Below, piece after piece: positions 1 through 7,181 of a stretch of 64,000 bases of DNA. The first letter of the stretch is position 1, and each line of letters starts with the position of its first letter. The DNA lies in contig JAQWGN010000009.1 of the NCBI GenBank assembly GCA_029238215.1, positions 1-64,000 of the forward strand, given 5' to 3'. This DNA is from Flavobacteriaceae bacterium. Its GTDB lineage: Bacteria; Bacteroidota; Bacteroidia; Flavobacteriales; Flavobacteriaceae. The notes beneath the pieces were generated by a model. The model made no database searches. It had not been told where the DNA came from and was given only the letters and a program-made list of their open reading frames with translations. Both the position numbers and the translations under genes were made by a program.

Positions 1-44
1 AATGTTACAAAAAGTGGCACTAATATGTTTTTTAAATGTTTCAT
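1..44 (-). CDS. PrcB-like lipoprotein, 5' end only (runs off the window)
   Basis: The first 15 codons, starting at 44, are identical to those of the PrcB-like gene at 839-1294. They encode the beginning of a lipoprotein signal peptide. Because the reading frame leaves the window, it is unknown whether a complete third PrcB-like gene follows or whether only this fragment exists. It begins 8 bp after a T9SS tail, the same arrangement as the intact pair. Confidence 0.5.
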   Translation of the reverse strand, partial: MKHLKNILVPLFVT

Positions 45-52
45 TTTTAATA

Positions 53-119
53 TTATTGTTTAAGTATTTTTTTAGCTATTATTTCACCGTTTTCTCTTTG
101 TAGTTCTAACAAATAAACA
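53..119 (-). pseudogene. Truncated T9SS sorting-domain tail (last 21-22 residues)
   Basis: This is a copy of the very end of the protease at 1303-3207, including the VYLLELQ strand and the lysine-rich end typical of type A sorting domains. The rest of the gene is missing. Upstream, on the minus strand, sequence identity stops abruptly and is replaced by the GC-rich element at 120-142. The frame stays open through that element, which would read V-T-D-A-R-Q-G-D, so a short fusion could be translated, but no start codon is convincing. Best read as a recombination fragment. Confidence 0.75.
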
Positions 120-142
120 TCCCCCTGGCGCGCGTCTGTGAC
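120..142 (-). repeat. GC-rich element E, left copy (inverted relative to 808-835)
   Basis: Read on the minus strand it is GTCACAGACGCGCGCCAG followed by a run of five G and an A. It matches the plus-strand copy at 808-835 apart from two transitions and a two-base indel. Its base composition is strikingly GC-rich inside AT-rich DNA. Its G-run end abuts the truncated T9SS tail at 53-119, and its other end faces the lipocalin-like gene. An extra GTCACGC lies just outside, making a short tandem GTCAC repeat. No other copy was seen by eye in the window. Confidence 0.75.
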
Positions 143-168
143 GCGTGACTGTAACAATGCAAATAGTT

Positions 169-570
169 TTATTGATTTACTTTTGAAAAAGTAACCCTCA
201 TTCCATCAGCCTCAATTCCAATGAAAGTAGACAGAACCAATTTATTATCAGTTATTTCATATTTATAACTTTGAATACTATTTAATGTCAGTTCATTTTC
301 ATTGGTAGTATAATTATATTTCCCGCTTGAATTTAAAGGAAGTCTATCACTCACTATTGTGCTTTTTGAAATTAAAACATCTAAAACATTGTTATTATTA
401 AAAGTCCAAATAATTTGATTTTCACTAAAATCTTCTATTGGTGAGAAACCAGCTTCATATCTAATTAAAGACCATTTACCAAAAATTGAATTTTCTTGAT
501 GCCTTACTTTTTCTTCATTACAACCTGTAAAAACAAAAAGCATTATTAAAATCAAATATGTGTTTTTCAT
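169..570 (-). CDS. Lipocalin-like lipoprotein
   Basis: A 133-residue predicted lipoprotein. A hydrophobic signal ends in the lipobox FTGC, with the acceptor Cys at residue 17. After a short charged linker comes GKWSLIRYEAG, which resembles the first strand of small Bacteroidota lipocalin-like domains, followed by alternating strand-like segments. It probably sits on a membrane facing the periplasm or the surface; no ligand can be inferred. It starts 11 bp after the orphan T9SS sorting domain, mirroring the protease/PrcB pair, which suggests it is the partner of a now-missing exported protein. The lipoprotein call is firm, the lipocalin call moderate. Confidence 0.65.
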   Translation of the reverse strand: MKNTYLILIMLFVFTGCNEEKVRHQENSIFGKWSLIRYEAGFSPIEDFSENQIIWTFNNNNVLDVLISKSTIVSDRLPLNSSGKYNYTTNENELTLNSIQSYKYEITDNKLVLSTFIGIEADGMRVTFSKVNQ

Positions 571-581
571 GAGATTTATAT

Positions 582-812
582 TTAGCGTTGAATTAGTAAT
601 TTTTTAATTCCAATTTCAGAATTAGATTTATACATTTTTACAACATATAAACCATTAGGAATTTCAGCTATGTTAAGTGTTGTATTCTCATTTTTAATAC
701 TAGCACTCTTTAATAAAGTACCGATAACACTATATAAGTTTACTTTGATACCAACATAACTTTCAAAATGACAAGTAATTGTAATTTCAGTTTTTGCAGG
801 ATTAGGAGTCAC
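582..812 (-). pseudogene. Orphan T9SS type A sorting domain (5'-truncated gene)
   Basis: About 75 residues beginning TPNPAKTEITI and ending IGIKKLLIQR: a complete type A C-terminal sorting domain with its PNP opening motif, a VxLYSVIG strand and the NGLYVVKM strand. There is no signal peptide or cargo. The frame hits a stop at 822-824 inside element E, and the only possible start is a GTG inside E. The break falls just where the sorting domain begins, so the cargo has been cleanly removed. As it stands the product could not be exported, because T9SS substrates also need an N-terminal Sec signal. Confidence 0.75.
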
Positions 813-835
813 AGACGTGCGTCAGAGGGGGGGAT
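808..835 (+). repeat. GC-rich element E, right copy
   Basis: Read on the plus strand it is GTCACAGACGTGCGTCAG followed by AG and a G run. It forms an imperfect inverted repeat with 120-142, and together they bracket a segment of about 670 bp. Its first bases overlap the 5' end of the orphan sorting-domain frame (582-812), and its G run ends 4 bp before the stop codon of the PrcB-like gene at 839. The core GACGTGCGTC is nearly palindromic. It could be a recombination site, a mobile-element end or a decayed remnant; no recombinase gene is visible nearby. Confidence 0.75.
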
Positions 836-838
836 TCA

Positions 839-1294
839 TTATTTAAACACTATTTCTTTATTCATTTTAGGTATTTTAATAATATGAAAAGGTTGAGTTA
901 AAACTTGCGTTAAATCACCTTTCTGTAAATTCTCTATGTACACATTTAAAGTGTCTTCATTTTCGGTTATGTTAGTTACATCTATTGACCAACCACCATT
1001 ATTATGAACTTGATCAAAAACTGCAATTACTTGAAAAGTAGAAAAATCAATATTAATTTCTGTGAAATTGGAACTATTATTATTTGGGCTATCGATTATC
1101 TTAATTAAGCTGTTCCAATCGGTTAAATTATCTATCACTAAATTAAAACCAAAATCATTTTTTTGATAAGGGCTAAATAATTGACCCTTGCCAATTTCTG
1201 TAAATTCAACTTTTTGATTTATTTTGTCGTTATTATTACACCCTAACGTTAATGTTACAAAAAGTGGCACTAATATGTTTTTTAAATGTTTCAT
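839..1294 (-). CDS. PrcB-like protease-complex lipoprotein A
   Basis: A 151-residue lipoprotein with lipobox LTLGC (Cys 19) followed by an Asn/Asp-rich linker. The body carries VIDNLTDWNSLI, then IDFSTFQVIAVFD, GGWSIDV, and a closing TQPFHIIKIPK. This order matches the PrcB C-terminal domain family; PrcB is the lipoprotein partner of the subtilisin-like dentilisin protease in Treponema denticola. The gene starts 8 bp after the stop of the subtilisin-like protease at 1303-3207, so the two are very likely co-transcribed. Its paralogue at 3279-3740 precedes the protease. A role in protease assembly, anchoring or inhibition is inferred, not shown. Confidence 0.7.
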   Translation of the reverse strand: MKHLKNILVPLFVTLTLGCNNNDKINQKVEFTEIGKGQLFSPYQKNDFGFNLVIDNLTDWNSLIKIIDSPNNNSSNFTEINIDFSTFQVIAVFDQVHNNGGWSIDVTNITENEDTLNVYIENLQKGDLTQVLTQPFHIIKIPKMNKEIVFK

Positions 1295-1369
1295 TTTTAA
1301 TATTATTGTTTAAGTATTTTTTTAGCTATTATTTCACCGTTTTCTCTTTGTAGTTCTAACAAATAAACA
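1251..1369. repeat. Right copy of the 119-bp direct repeat
   Basis: This copy is in its apparently native place. It spans the end of the subtilisin-like protease gene (stop at 1303) and the start of the PrcB-like lipoprotein gene (start at 1294). It matches 1-119 base for base. The repeat therefore covers the junction between the secreted protein and its downstream lipoprotein partner, the kind of shared segment that homologous recombination could use to swap one partner for another. Confidence 0.95.
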
Positions 1370-3207
1370 CCTTTTGGAAATCTTGAAATATCGACTGTGA
1401 GTTGTTGGTTATTTGTTTTATTTGATATTACCATACTTCCATAAATATTTCTGACGGAATAAAACAGTATATTGATAGGACTTTGAATTTTGAATAATCC
1501 ATTACTTGGATTTGGGTAAATGAACAAAGAGCTGTTTTTATCTTTTAATATTGATTCTAGTTCTTCATTTGCGTTATTATTAGGGATTTCAATTGTGTTT
1601 CTATTAGAAAAATAATTGGTTTTTCTTGCAGAAGTTCCTCCACAATTTTGTATTAAAACTTTAAAATCTGACCCATTTTTTGCATGAAATCCTGGTTTTA
1701 AAATAACACTAGAACCAGCTTGATAATTTGCATTTCCTTCCGACGATATAATATTGGAAGCTTCAATACTATACTTGGCTTGCTGATTATCTGTCTGACC
1801 AGAGTTTACATTTTGGGTTATGAATAAATTGTCAGAGCAACTGTAACTCTGTGCCAGTAATACTGCCTTATAAGCATCTACTAATCCATAGCCCATTTGC
1901 TCATTCCAGCTACCATTTGGTTTATTACCATCATTTGTATAAGAATAACCGCCAATTTTTTGAGCAGTTTTTTCTATAATTGTATTAACGTCTTGTGCCG
2001 TTAAGTTAGGATTCACTGACAAAATCAAAGCCGCCACACCTGCAACATGAGGTGCTGCCATTGATGTACCATCCTTAGAAGCTGTGCCTTGGTTTGGAAT
2101 TGTTGATAATATACTACTTCCCGGTGCAACAATATCCAATTCATTTCCATGTCCAGAAAATGATGATCTAATTCCACTAGATGTAATAGCGCCAGTTACT
2201 AAAGCATTATCGTGAAAACTTGCAGGATAATCAATTGCGGAAGAATAATTTCCACTTGCAAAAACTAAAATCGTACCAAGTCCGTTTCTTCCATTACTAA
2301 GAGCGTTAGTAATAGCATCTTCAAGTATTGGGCTATGTAAATTATCATAATACTTACCTCCTTGGTCGCCCCAAGAATTATTAATAATATGCGCACCATT
2401 TTCTACTGCCCAATTTATTCCATCAGCTAATTCTTCTGAAATAGATTTTGTCAGAGATAGAGTGTGACTAATACTCATAATTTTTGACTTTGGAGCCACA
2501 CCAACCACTTGTAGGTTATTATCTTTTTCAGCTGCTATTGTTCCAGCTACATGAGTTCCGTGGTTTCTACCACTAGTGAAAATAGAAGGAGAGTTACCGC
2601 TTTGTGTATCATAGCTTAATGATGAAATATTAGCATTTAAGTCATTATGAGTTTTATAAATACCTTGGTCAAGTACCGCTACATTTACCCCATTCCCTTC
2701 TGTTACTGACCACGCATTACAAATATTTATATCTATATCAGGATTAATTTTATTGTTTAGTCCCCATAAATTACCAAAATCAGCGTCATTACTACAGCTA
2801 TTACGAAAGTTAAATTGAAATGCAGGATCAACGTTTGCAAAATATCCTGTTTCATAAAACTCATTACAAATCTCTAAAGAAGATTTACTATTATCTTTGT
2901 TAAGCTTTAGTTTATACCATAAAGGCATAAATGAGTTTTTATGTAGAATAGTAACATTTTTTTTATTGGCAATTTGTTGTAAAAGGTTCAAATCAGCAGT
3001 ATTTTTTAGTTTAACATAGAAAATGTTTGAAATAGCGATTGATTGTAAGTTGTTTTGCCTCTTAAAATGAAGATATATACTTTGATTTGATAGATTGTAA
3101 TCTTGAGACAGGTTAACTTTATTACCTTGATAGTAATAATAACTTTGAGCTTCCAAGGATACATTGATGAATAGTAAAATAGTTGATATATAAAATTTAA
3201 TTTTCAT
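1303..3207 (-). CDS. Subtilisin-like (S8) serine protease with T9SS type A sorting domain
   Basis: A 634-residue exported protease. A Sec signal peptide covers about residues 1-20 and ends LEAQ. A propeptide-like region precedes the catalytic domain at about 145-455. The triad is Asp180 in VAVLDQG, His216 in NHGTHVAG and Ser382 in DGTSMAAPHVAG, with oxyanion Asn320 in FASGN; all are intact. Residues 458-521 form a strand-rich module with LKPGFHAKNGS, common before sorting domains, and residues 560-634 are the type A sorting domain (YPNPSNG to KKILKQ). The protein should cross the outer membrane by T9SS. PrcB-like lipoprotein genes flank it on both sides. Confidence 0.92.
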   Translation of the reverse strand: MKIKFYISTILLFINVSLEAQSYYYYQGNKVNLSQDYNLSNQSIYLHFKRQNNLQSIAISNIFYVKLKNTADLNLLQQIANKKNVTILHKNSFMPLWYKLKLNKDNSKSSLEICNEFYETGYFANVDPAFQFNFRNSCSNDADFGNLWGLNNKINPDIDINICNAWSVTEGNGVNVAVLDQGIYKTHNDLNANISSLSYDTQSGNSPSIFTSGRNHGTHVAGTIAAEKDNNLQVVGVAPKSKIMSISHTLSLTKSISEELADGINWAVENGAHIINNSWGDQGGKYYDNLHSPILEDAITNALSNGRNGLGTILVFASGNYSSAIDYPASFHDNALVTGAITSSGIRSSFSGHGNELDIVAPGSSILSTIPNQGTASKDGTSMAAPHVAGVAALILSVNPNLTAQDVNTIIEKTAQKIGGYSYTNDGNKPNGSWNEQMGYGLVDAYKAVLLAQSYSCSDNLFITQNVNSGQTDNQQAKYSIEASNIISSEGNANYQAGSSVILKPGFHAKNGSDFKVLIQNCGGTSARKTNYFSNRNTIEIPNNNANEELESILKDKNSSLFIYPNPSNGLFKIQSPINILFYSVRNIYGSMVISNKTNNQQLTVDISRFPKGVYLLELQRENGEIIAKKILKQ

Positions 3208-3278
3208 CTTAATTTGTTTTTTGAAACCATTCTACTAGAATGTAATATTTAAAAAGTCTTTTTTGTCAAGTTTTAATC

Positions 3279-3740
3279 TTAAACCTCTTGAAATTTTATT
3301 ATTTTTTTTGATCTAGGTATTTTAACTATATGAAAAGATTGTCCATGATGTGCTACCAGAGCGGTAGAGCCAATTGCAGCATAGGTTACTATAATTTCAT
3401 TTTCATATTCAGTGACAGTTTTTATGTCAGTTGTACTAGGTGGCATCTCTTCGTTGTCAAAAACTACAATTATTTGAGATTTAGAAAAATCAATGTCAAT
3501 TTCATTAAAGTTTATCATATATCTAATTAGTGGGTCATAGTCTATTGTGCTAATTAAGTTCCTCCACTCATCTAAATTATCGATTACTCTATTAACACTA
3601 TTACCATTATTCAGAAAAGGAGGACCTAAACTTCCTTTTCCAATTTCAGTAAAAGTGATAGAGGTAGTTTTAAAATCGTCATCACCGCCACAACTAGACA
3701 GTGATAACAGCATGCTTGTAATTAGAATTATTGATTTCAT
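3279..3740 (-). CDS. PrcB-like protease-complex lipoprotein B
   Basis: A 153-residue lipoprotein with lipobox SLSSC (Cys 17) followed by GGDDD, an acidic linker often linked with outer-membrane or surface lipoproteins in this phylum. It is clearly paralogous to the protein at 839-1294: shared blocks include FTEIGKG, VIDNL-x-x-W, NEIDIDFS, a VFD strand and QSFHIVKIP near the end. The divergence is large, so the duplication is old, unlike the perfect 119-bp repeat. It lies 71 bp upstream of the protease in the same direction and may be in the same transcript. Partner or inhibitor function is inferred from the PrcB family. Confidence 0.7.
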   Translation of the reverse strand: MKSIILITSMLLSLSSCGGDDDFKTTSITFTEIGKGSLGPPFLNNGNSVNRVIDNLDEWRNLISTIDYDPLIRYMINFNEIDIDFSKSQIIVVFDNEEMPPSTTDIKTVTEYENEIIVTYAAIGSTALVAHHGQSFHIVKIPRSKKIIKFQEV

Positions 3741-3744
3741 AATA

Positions 3745-4638
3745 TTATTTCCTTATTTGGCCACATACACTAGGAGCTGGCGTTTTATAGGTGTTCATGT
3801 GGGATTCAATTTGACTAAGGCGTGTTATCAGTGTTTCAATTGTTTGTTTTTGTGTTTCTAGTTTTTCTTCTTGTGCTAAGGTGTATAGGGTTAACTCCTC
3901 AATTTTTTGAAGCAACTTGGCATTCATAACACCAAGTTCTATGCCTTCCTCAAGAACCTGTGCTGCATTTGGAATTTCTGGTAAGTGTCCGTTTTTAGTG
4001 ATGAATTCTGCTACTTCAGTTAAAGTAGGAAGTGCATAAGCAGGGGAGAATACATAATCGGGCCAGTTTTGAAGCTCAACTTTCACTTCTTTGGCTCTAA
4101 TTTTGCCATTAACAGAAAGTTTTTCTCTAGGAGTAGTAGTGCCAATGCCAATGTTTCCTGAAACGAATAAGTTGGATTTTAAATTATTGTTGTACACATT
4201 ACCGACATAAACATCTTTTCCACTTTGGTGGTTAATAAATAAATGATCATAGTTTGCATTTTGATAATGCTTCCCTTCCAAATGCCGCACTCTTAACACA
4301 CCATTACCCGCTCCACCTATATTTACATGTCCTTGTACGGTAAGCTTTTGGTCAGGATTTGTTGTACCAATGCCAACTTTACCGTCAATACTGACTATTG
4401 AACCATTAATTTGTATTCCATCATTAAAATCCCCTTCGTAGTTTAAATATAATCTTCCGCTTGAATTTGTTGGGTTATAACCCACTACTAAAGCTCTTTT
4501 CCATGTGGTGTCGCCTCCATTATATCGCCTTAGTTCTATATTCCCAGCACTGTTCGAGCGCGTGCTGTTATTATTAATCTGTGCATATGAAGTTAACGAG
4601 ATGAATGCCAAAACCCCAATTAAATAAAGATGTTTCAT
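3745..4638 (-). CDS. Fibre-like surface protein with GIGTT repeats and C-terminal coiled coil
   Basis: A 297-residue exported protein with a signal peptide ending TSYAQ near residue 20. Two copies of a GIGTTxP-x-x-KLxVxG module occur at about 88-103 and 163-178. A region around WPDYVFSPAY (192-201) leads into HLPEIPNAAQ and then a predicted coiled coil (about 235-280). This architecture is common in Flavobacteriia and is usually annotated as tail-fibre-like or a surface adhesin. No T9SS sorting domain is seen. The gene ends 4 bp before the PrcB-like gene at 3740, so it probably heads the accessory transcript. Confidence 0.7.
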   Translation of the reverse strand: MKHLYLIGVLAFISLTSYAQINNNSTRSNSAGNIELRRYNGGDTTWKRALVVGYNPTNSSGRLYLNYEGDFNDGIQINGSIVSIDGKVGIGTTNPDQKLTVQGHVNIGGAGNGVLRVRHLEGKHYQNANYDHLFINHQSGKDVYVGNVYNNNLKSNLFVSGNIGIGTTTPREKLSVNGKIRAKEVKVELQNWPDYVFSPAYALPTLTEVAEFITKNGHLPEIPNAAQVLEEGIELGVMNAKLLQKIEELTLYTLAQEEKLETQKQTIETLITRLSQIESHMNTYKTPAPSVCGQIRK

Positions 4639-4666
4639 GTTTAAAGATTTGTTGCTACTAAATTAA

Positions 4667-4694
4667 CAAAATATCAATACAAACAAAAACACAA
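4667..4694 (-). promoter_or_regulatory. Possible Bacteroidota-type promoter for the surface-protein/protease cluster
   Basis: On the minus strand a TATTTTG, close to the TAnnTTTG -7 consensus, lies about 30 bp before the start codon at 4638, with a TTG 18 bp further upstream. Nearby, at 4704-4718, is TGTAA-N5-TTACA, a short perfect inverted repeat that could bind a regulator. The one-base deviation in the -7 box and the AT-rich background keep confidence low. Confidence 0.3.
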
Positions 4695-4757
4695 CTTACA
4701 CATTGTAAACAAGTTACATGTATAAATTTAACTAATTAATTGATGGTAAATACCCCC

Positions 4758-5705
4758 TTAAAAATTTAACAACACACTAAAGTAGCGTAAGGGATTGCGA
4801 AGCGCAGTACGGGCTTTGTAAGTGCTGCTAAATCGATCTAGAAACGAATCGTAAGCACTCATAATCGCACGAACATGCTCAAACTTAAGTTGTACCATAT
4901 AAAACAGTACCAGCGAAGTATCAAAGGTAGCACGGGCTATATATAACCAAAGTAAGGGAAGTAAGGGTAGGGTTTTGGTGTAGGTAATCAGTGAATTGCG
5001 AATGTTATAAAACAGTTTCTTAGGGTTATCGGTTGTCAAGCTACCGCCACCCAAATGCAAGACTTCACTCGTGCCAACCGCCCAAACCTGATGACCAACA
5101 GCTTGTGCGCGGAGACACAAATCAATTTCTTCAAAATGCATAAAGAACGACGCATCAAAGCCTCCCAGGGCTTCAAAAACCGGTTTACGCACAAACAAAC
5201 AAGCACCGCTAGCCCAAGTTACAGGGATGGTGTCGTTAAACTGCCCCACATCCTTGTCGCAATGCCTTCCAACACGCCCACGGCAATAGGGGAGTCCCAT
5301 AAAATCGATAAAGCCTCCTGCTGCCCCTGCATATTCAAAGTATTCAGGGTTGTTTAAATCTTTAATCTTAGGTTGTGCAAAAGCCGCTAATGGATGATAT
5401 TTAAAGAAGTCGACCATGGCATTCGTCCAATTGGGAAGAACTTCTACATCGGAATTGAGCAAGCAAATAAGCTCAGCATCAATTTGTGCAATCCCCACAT
5501 TATAGCCTTTTGCGTAACCCATATTACGCTCCAAGGCAATACAACGCACACGCGGAAACTGTTTAAGTATTTCTATGGAATTGTCTGTAGAGCCGTTATC
5601 AATAACAACAAGTTGCGCATTGGGTGTATGTGCGATAACACTCGGTAAAAAGCGTTCCAATAGCGAAGCCCCGTTATAATTCAATATGGCAATGGCTAAG
5701 GTCAT
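4758..5705 (-). CDS. Family 2 glycosyltransferase
   Basis: A 315-residue GT-A fold enzyme. The N-terminus reads LAIAILNYNG, followed by the nucleotide-binding DNGSTD at 36-41 and the metal-site-like NSDVE at 85-89. GGFDASFFMHFEEIDLC (181-197) resembles the acceptor and catalytic region of rhamnosyltransferase-like GT2 enzymes. Hydrophobic residues near 245-275 suggest membrane association. It likely adds a sugar to a cell-surface glycan. The start overlaps the end of the upstream gene by four bases, so the two are translationally coupled. The substrate cannot be told. Confidence 0.85.
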   Translation of the reverse strand: MTLAIAILNYNGASLLERFLPSVIAHTPNAQLVVIDNGSTDNSIEILKQFPRVRCIALERNMGYAKGYNVGIAQIDAELICLLNSDVEVLPNWTNAMVDFFKYHPLAAFAQPKIKDLNNPEYFEYAGAAGGFIDFMGLPYCRGRVGRHCDKDVGQFNDTIPVTWASGACLFVRKPVFEALGGFDASFFMHFEEIDLCLRAQAVGHQVWAVGTSEVLHLGGGSLTTDNPKKLFYNIRNSLITYTKTLPLLPLLWLYIARATFDTSLVLFYMVQLKFEHVRAIMSAYDSFLDRFSSTYKARTALRNPLRYFSVLLNF

Positions 5706-6151
5706 AGTTCCAGTTCTTTTATAGGTAAGTGCTCAATAAACTGATAGGATTGCTTCTCCGGGTCGATTTGACAATAGAAATGCTGCATGCCGTTGGTAAG
5801 CATTAAATAGGTAGCATTAAATGCCAATTGATAGCGTGCAATTTGATCAAAAGTGGCTTGGGTAATGGGAATTGTTGGTGCTTTGCATTCCACAAGTAGT
5901 GCAATGCTGGCATTCTTGCCTGCCACCACCACATCAAAGCGTTTTTTTTGACCCATTACCTCAAATTGTTTTTCAACACTTAGGCGTGTTTTACTAATTC
6001 CTTTATCTATTAAGTCGCTTAGCACATGTTGGCGTACCCATTCCTCGGGAGTAAGCAACACAAACTTTTTTCGTATTACGTCAAAAATATAGCGTTTGTT
6101 TTCGCTACTTTTGGTTTTAAAGCCAAACGGTGGAAATGCCAATGCTTGCAT
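5702..6151 (-). CDS. HsdR N-terminal-like (PD-(D/E)xK nuclease fold) protein
   Basis: About 149 residues, choosing the ATG at 6151 (MQALAFPP) over a GTG two codons upstream. KRFDVVV followed by LLVECKAP provides the Asp and the E-x-K of a PD-(D/E)xK nuclease fold, as in the stand-alone HsdR-N family of Bacteroidota. No helicase or modification genes accompany it, so it is not a type I restriction system. It lies divergently from holA with only a 28-bp gap, a frequent arrangement in this class, and is coupled to the glycosyltransferase downstream. Biological role unknown. Confidence 0.75.
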   Translation of the reverse strand: MQALAFPPFGFKTKSSENKRYIFDVIRKKFVLLTPEEWVRQHVLSDLIDKGISKTRLSVEKQFEVMGQKKRFDVVVAGKNASIALLVECKAPTIPITQATFDQIARYQLAFNATYLMLTNGMQHFYCQIDPEKQSYQFIEHLPIKELEL

Positions 6152-6179
6152 AACCACAAAAGTGCTAAATTATTTTTCA

Positions 6180-7181
6180 TTGAACACATTTGCTGCCGTA
6201 AAGGCGTCCATTTCGCAACGAAAGTTTTCTCCCATCTATTTTTTTATGGGAGATGAGCCGTTTTTTATCGATGCCCTAAGCAAGTTATTGATTGAAACCG
6301 TCCTTCCCGAAGACCAACGTGATTTTAATCAAACCATCCTGTACGGCAAAGACACCTCAATTGATGAAATTGTATCGGTTTGTAAACGTTTTCCAATGAT
6401 GGCCGACTACCAACTCGTAGTAGTGCGTGAAGCCCATGAACTAAGCAGAACACTCGATCAGCTAGCCGCTTATGCCGAGCAACCGCAACCCACCACCATC
6501 TTGGCATTGTGCTATAAAAATAAGAAGTTAGACAAACGTAAGAAACTCTATAAAGCCATTCAAAAAAGTGGCGTTATTGTAGAAAACAAAAAGCTTTACG
6601 ACAACAAACTACCCGCTTGGATTGAAGATCAAGTACGCTTGATGCAACGCAGTATCGACTACAAGGCAGCTGCTGTACTCGCAGAGAGCGTAGGAGCCGA
6701 TTTAGGCGCACTACATAACCAACTTGCCAAATTGTGTCTAATCGTGCCTGAAGGGGCTTCTATCTCACCAGATCATGTAGAAATGCATGTGGGTATCAGT
6801 AAGGAGTACAATAATTTTGAATTGCGTAAGGCATTGGGTGTTGGAAACACTGCACAGGCCTTTAAAATTGTGCATTTCTTTGGTTTGCACCCTAAGCAAC
6901 ATCCGCTTTTGGGAACGATAAACAGCCTATACAAGTTTTTTATGCAGTTGCTAACCTATCATGGATTGCCTTCTCAAAACCCCGATGCCGTAGCAAAGGC
7001 ACTAGGAATTAATCCGTTTTTTGTTCGTGAAATTGAACAAGCAGCAAGACGGTACCCGTTAAAATCAATTGTTCCAATACTTGGAACTATTAAAGAAGCT
7101 GATTTGGCTGCCAAAGGAGTAAATGCGGTTCCGATGTCTGAAAGTGAGGCGCTACAGCAACTCCTAAGTAAGATTACTTAA
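6180..7181 (+). CDS. holA: DNA polymerase III delta subunit
   Basis: About 333 residues, beginning at a TTG at 6180 chosen because it gives the usual family length; the longer frame from 6096 would overlap the divergent gene. IYFFMGDEPFFID and LYGKDTSIDEI, followed by RFPMMADYQLVVVREAHEL, are the hallmark N-terminal blocks of Bacteroidota HolA. The protein is the clamp-loader wrench that opens the sliding clamp. Its 3' end overlaps the convergent E1 dehydrogenase gene by four bases. The TTG start is an inference. Confidence 0.88.
   Translation: MNTFAAVKASISQRKFSPIYFFMGDEPFFIDALSKLLIETVLPEDQRDFNQTILYGKDTSIDEIVSVCKRFPMMADYQLVVVREAHELSRTLDQLAAYAEQPQPTTILALCYKNKKLDKRKKLYKAIQKSGVIVENKKLYDNKLPAWIEDQVRLMQRSIDYKAAAVLAESVGADLGALHNQLAKLCLIVPEGASISPDHVEMHVGISKEYNNFELRKALGVGNTAQAFKIVHFFGLHPKQHPLLGTINSLYKFFMQLLTYHGLPSQNPDAVAKALGINPFFVREIEQAARRYPLKSIVPILGTIKEADLAAKGVNAVPMSESEALQQLLSKIT

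Larger units (their letters stand above)
1..119. repeat. Left copy of an exact 119-bp direct repeat
   Basis: Bases 1-119 are identical to bases 1251-1369; the match ends at 120 (t versus c at 1370). The repeat holds the last codons of a T9SS sorting domain, a short gap, and the first 15 codons of a PrcB-like lipoprotein, all on the minus strand. It may continue left of the window. Perfect identity means either a recent duplication or an assembly overlap at a contig end, and the sequence alone cannot separate these. Confidence 0.95.

Noticed and set aside
5702..6151. Type I restriction system, because of the HsdR-N-like fold
   Set aside because: No helicase, HsdM or HsdS genes are present. 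The short stand-alone form next to holA is common in Bacteroidota and is not a restriction locus.
6096..6179. Longer N-terminus for holA
   Set aside because: It would overlap the divergent gene and has no family resemblance. The TTG at 6180 gives the usual length.
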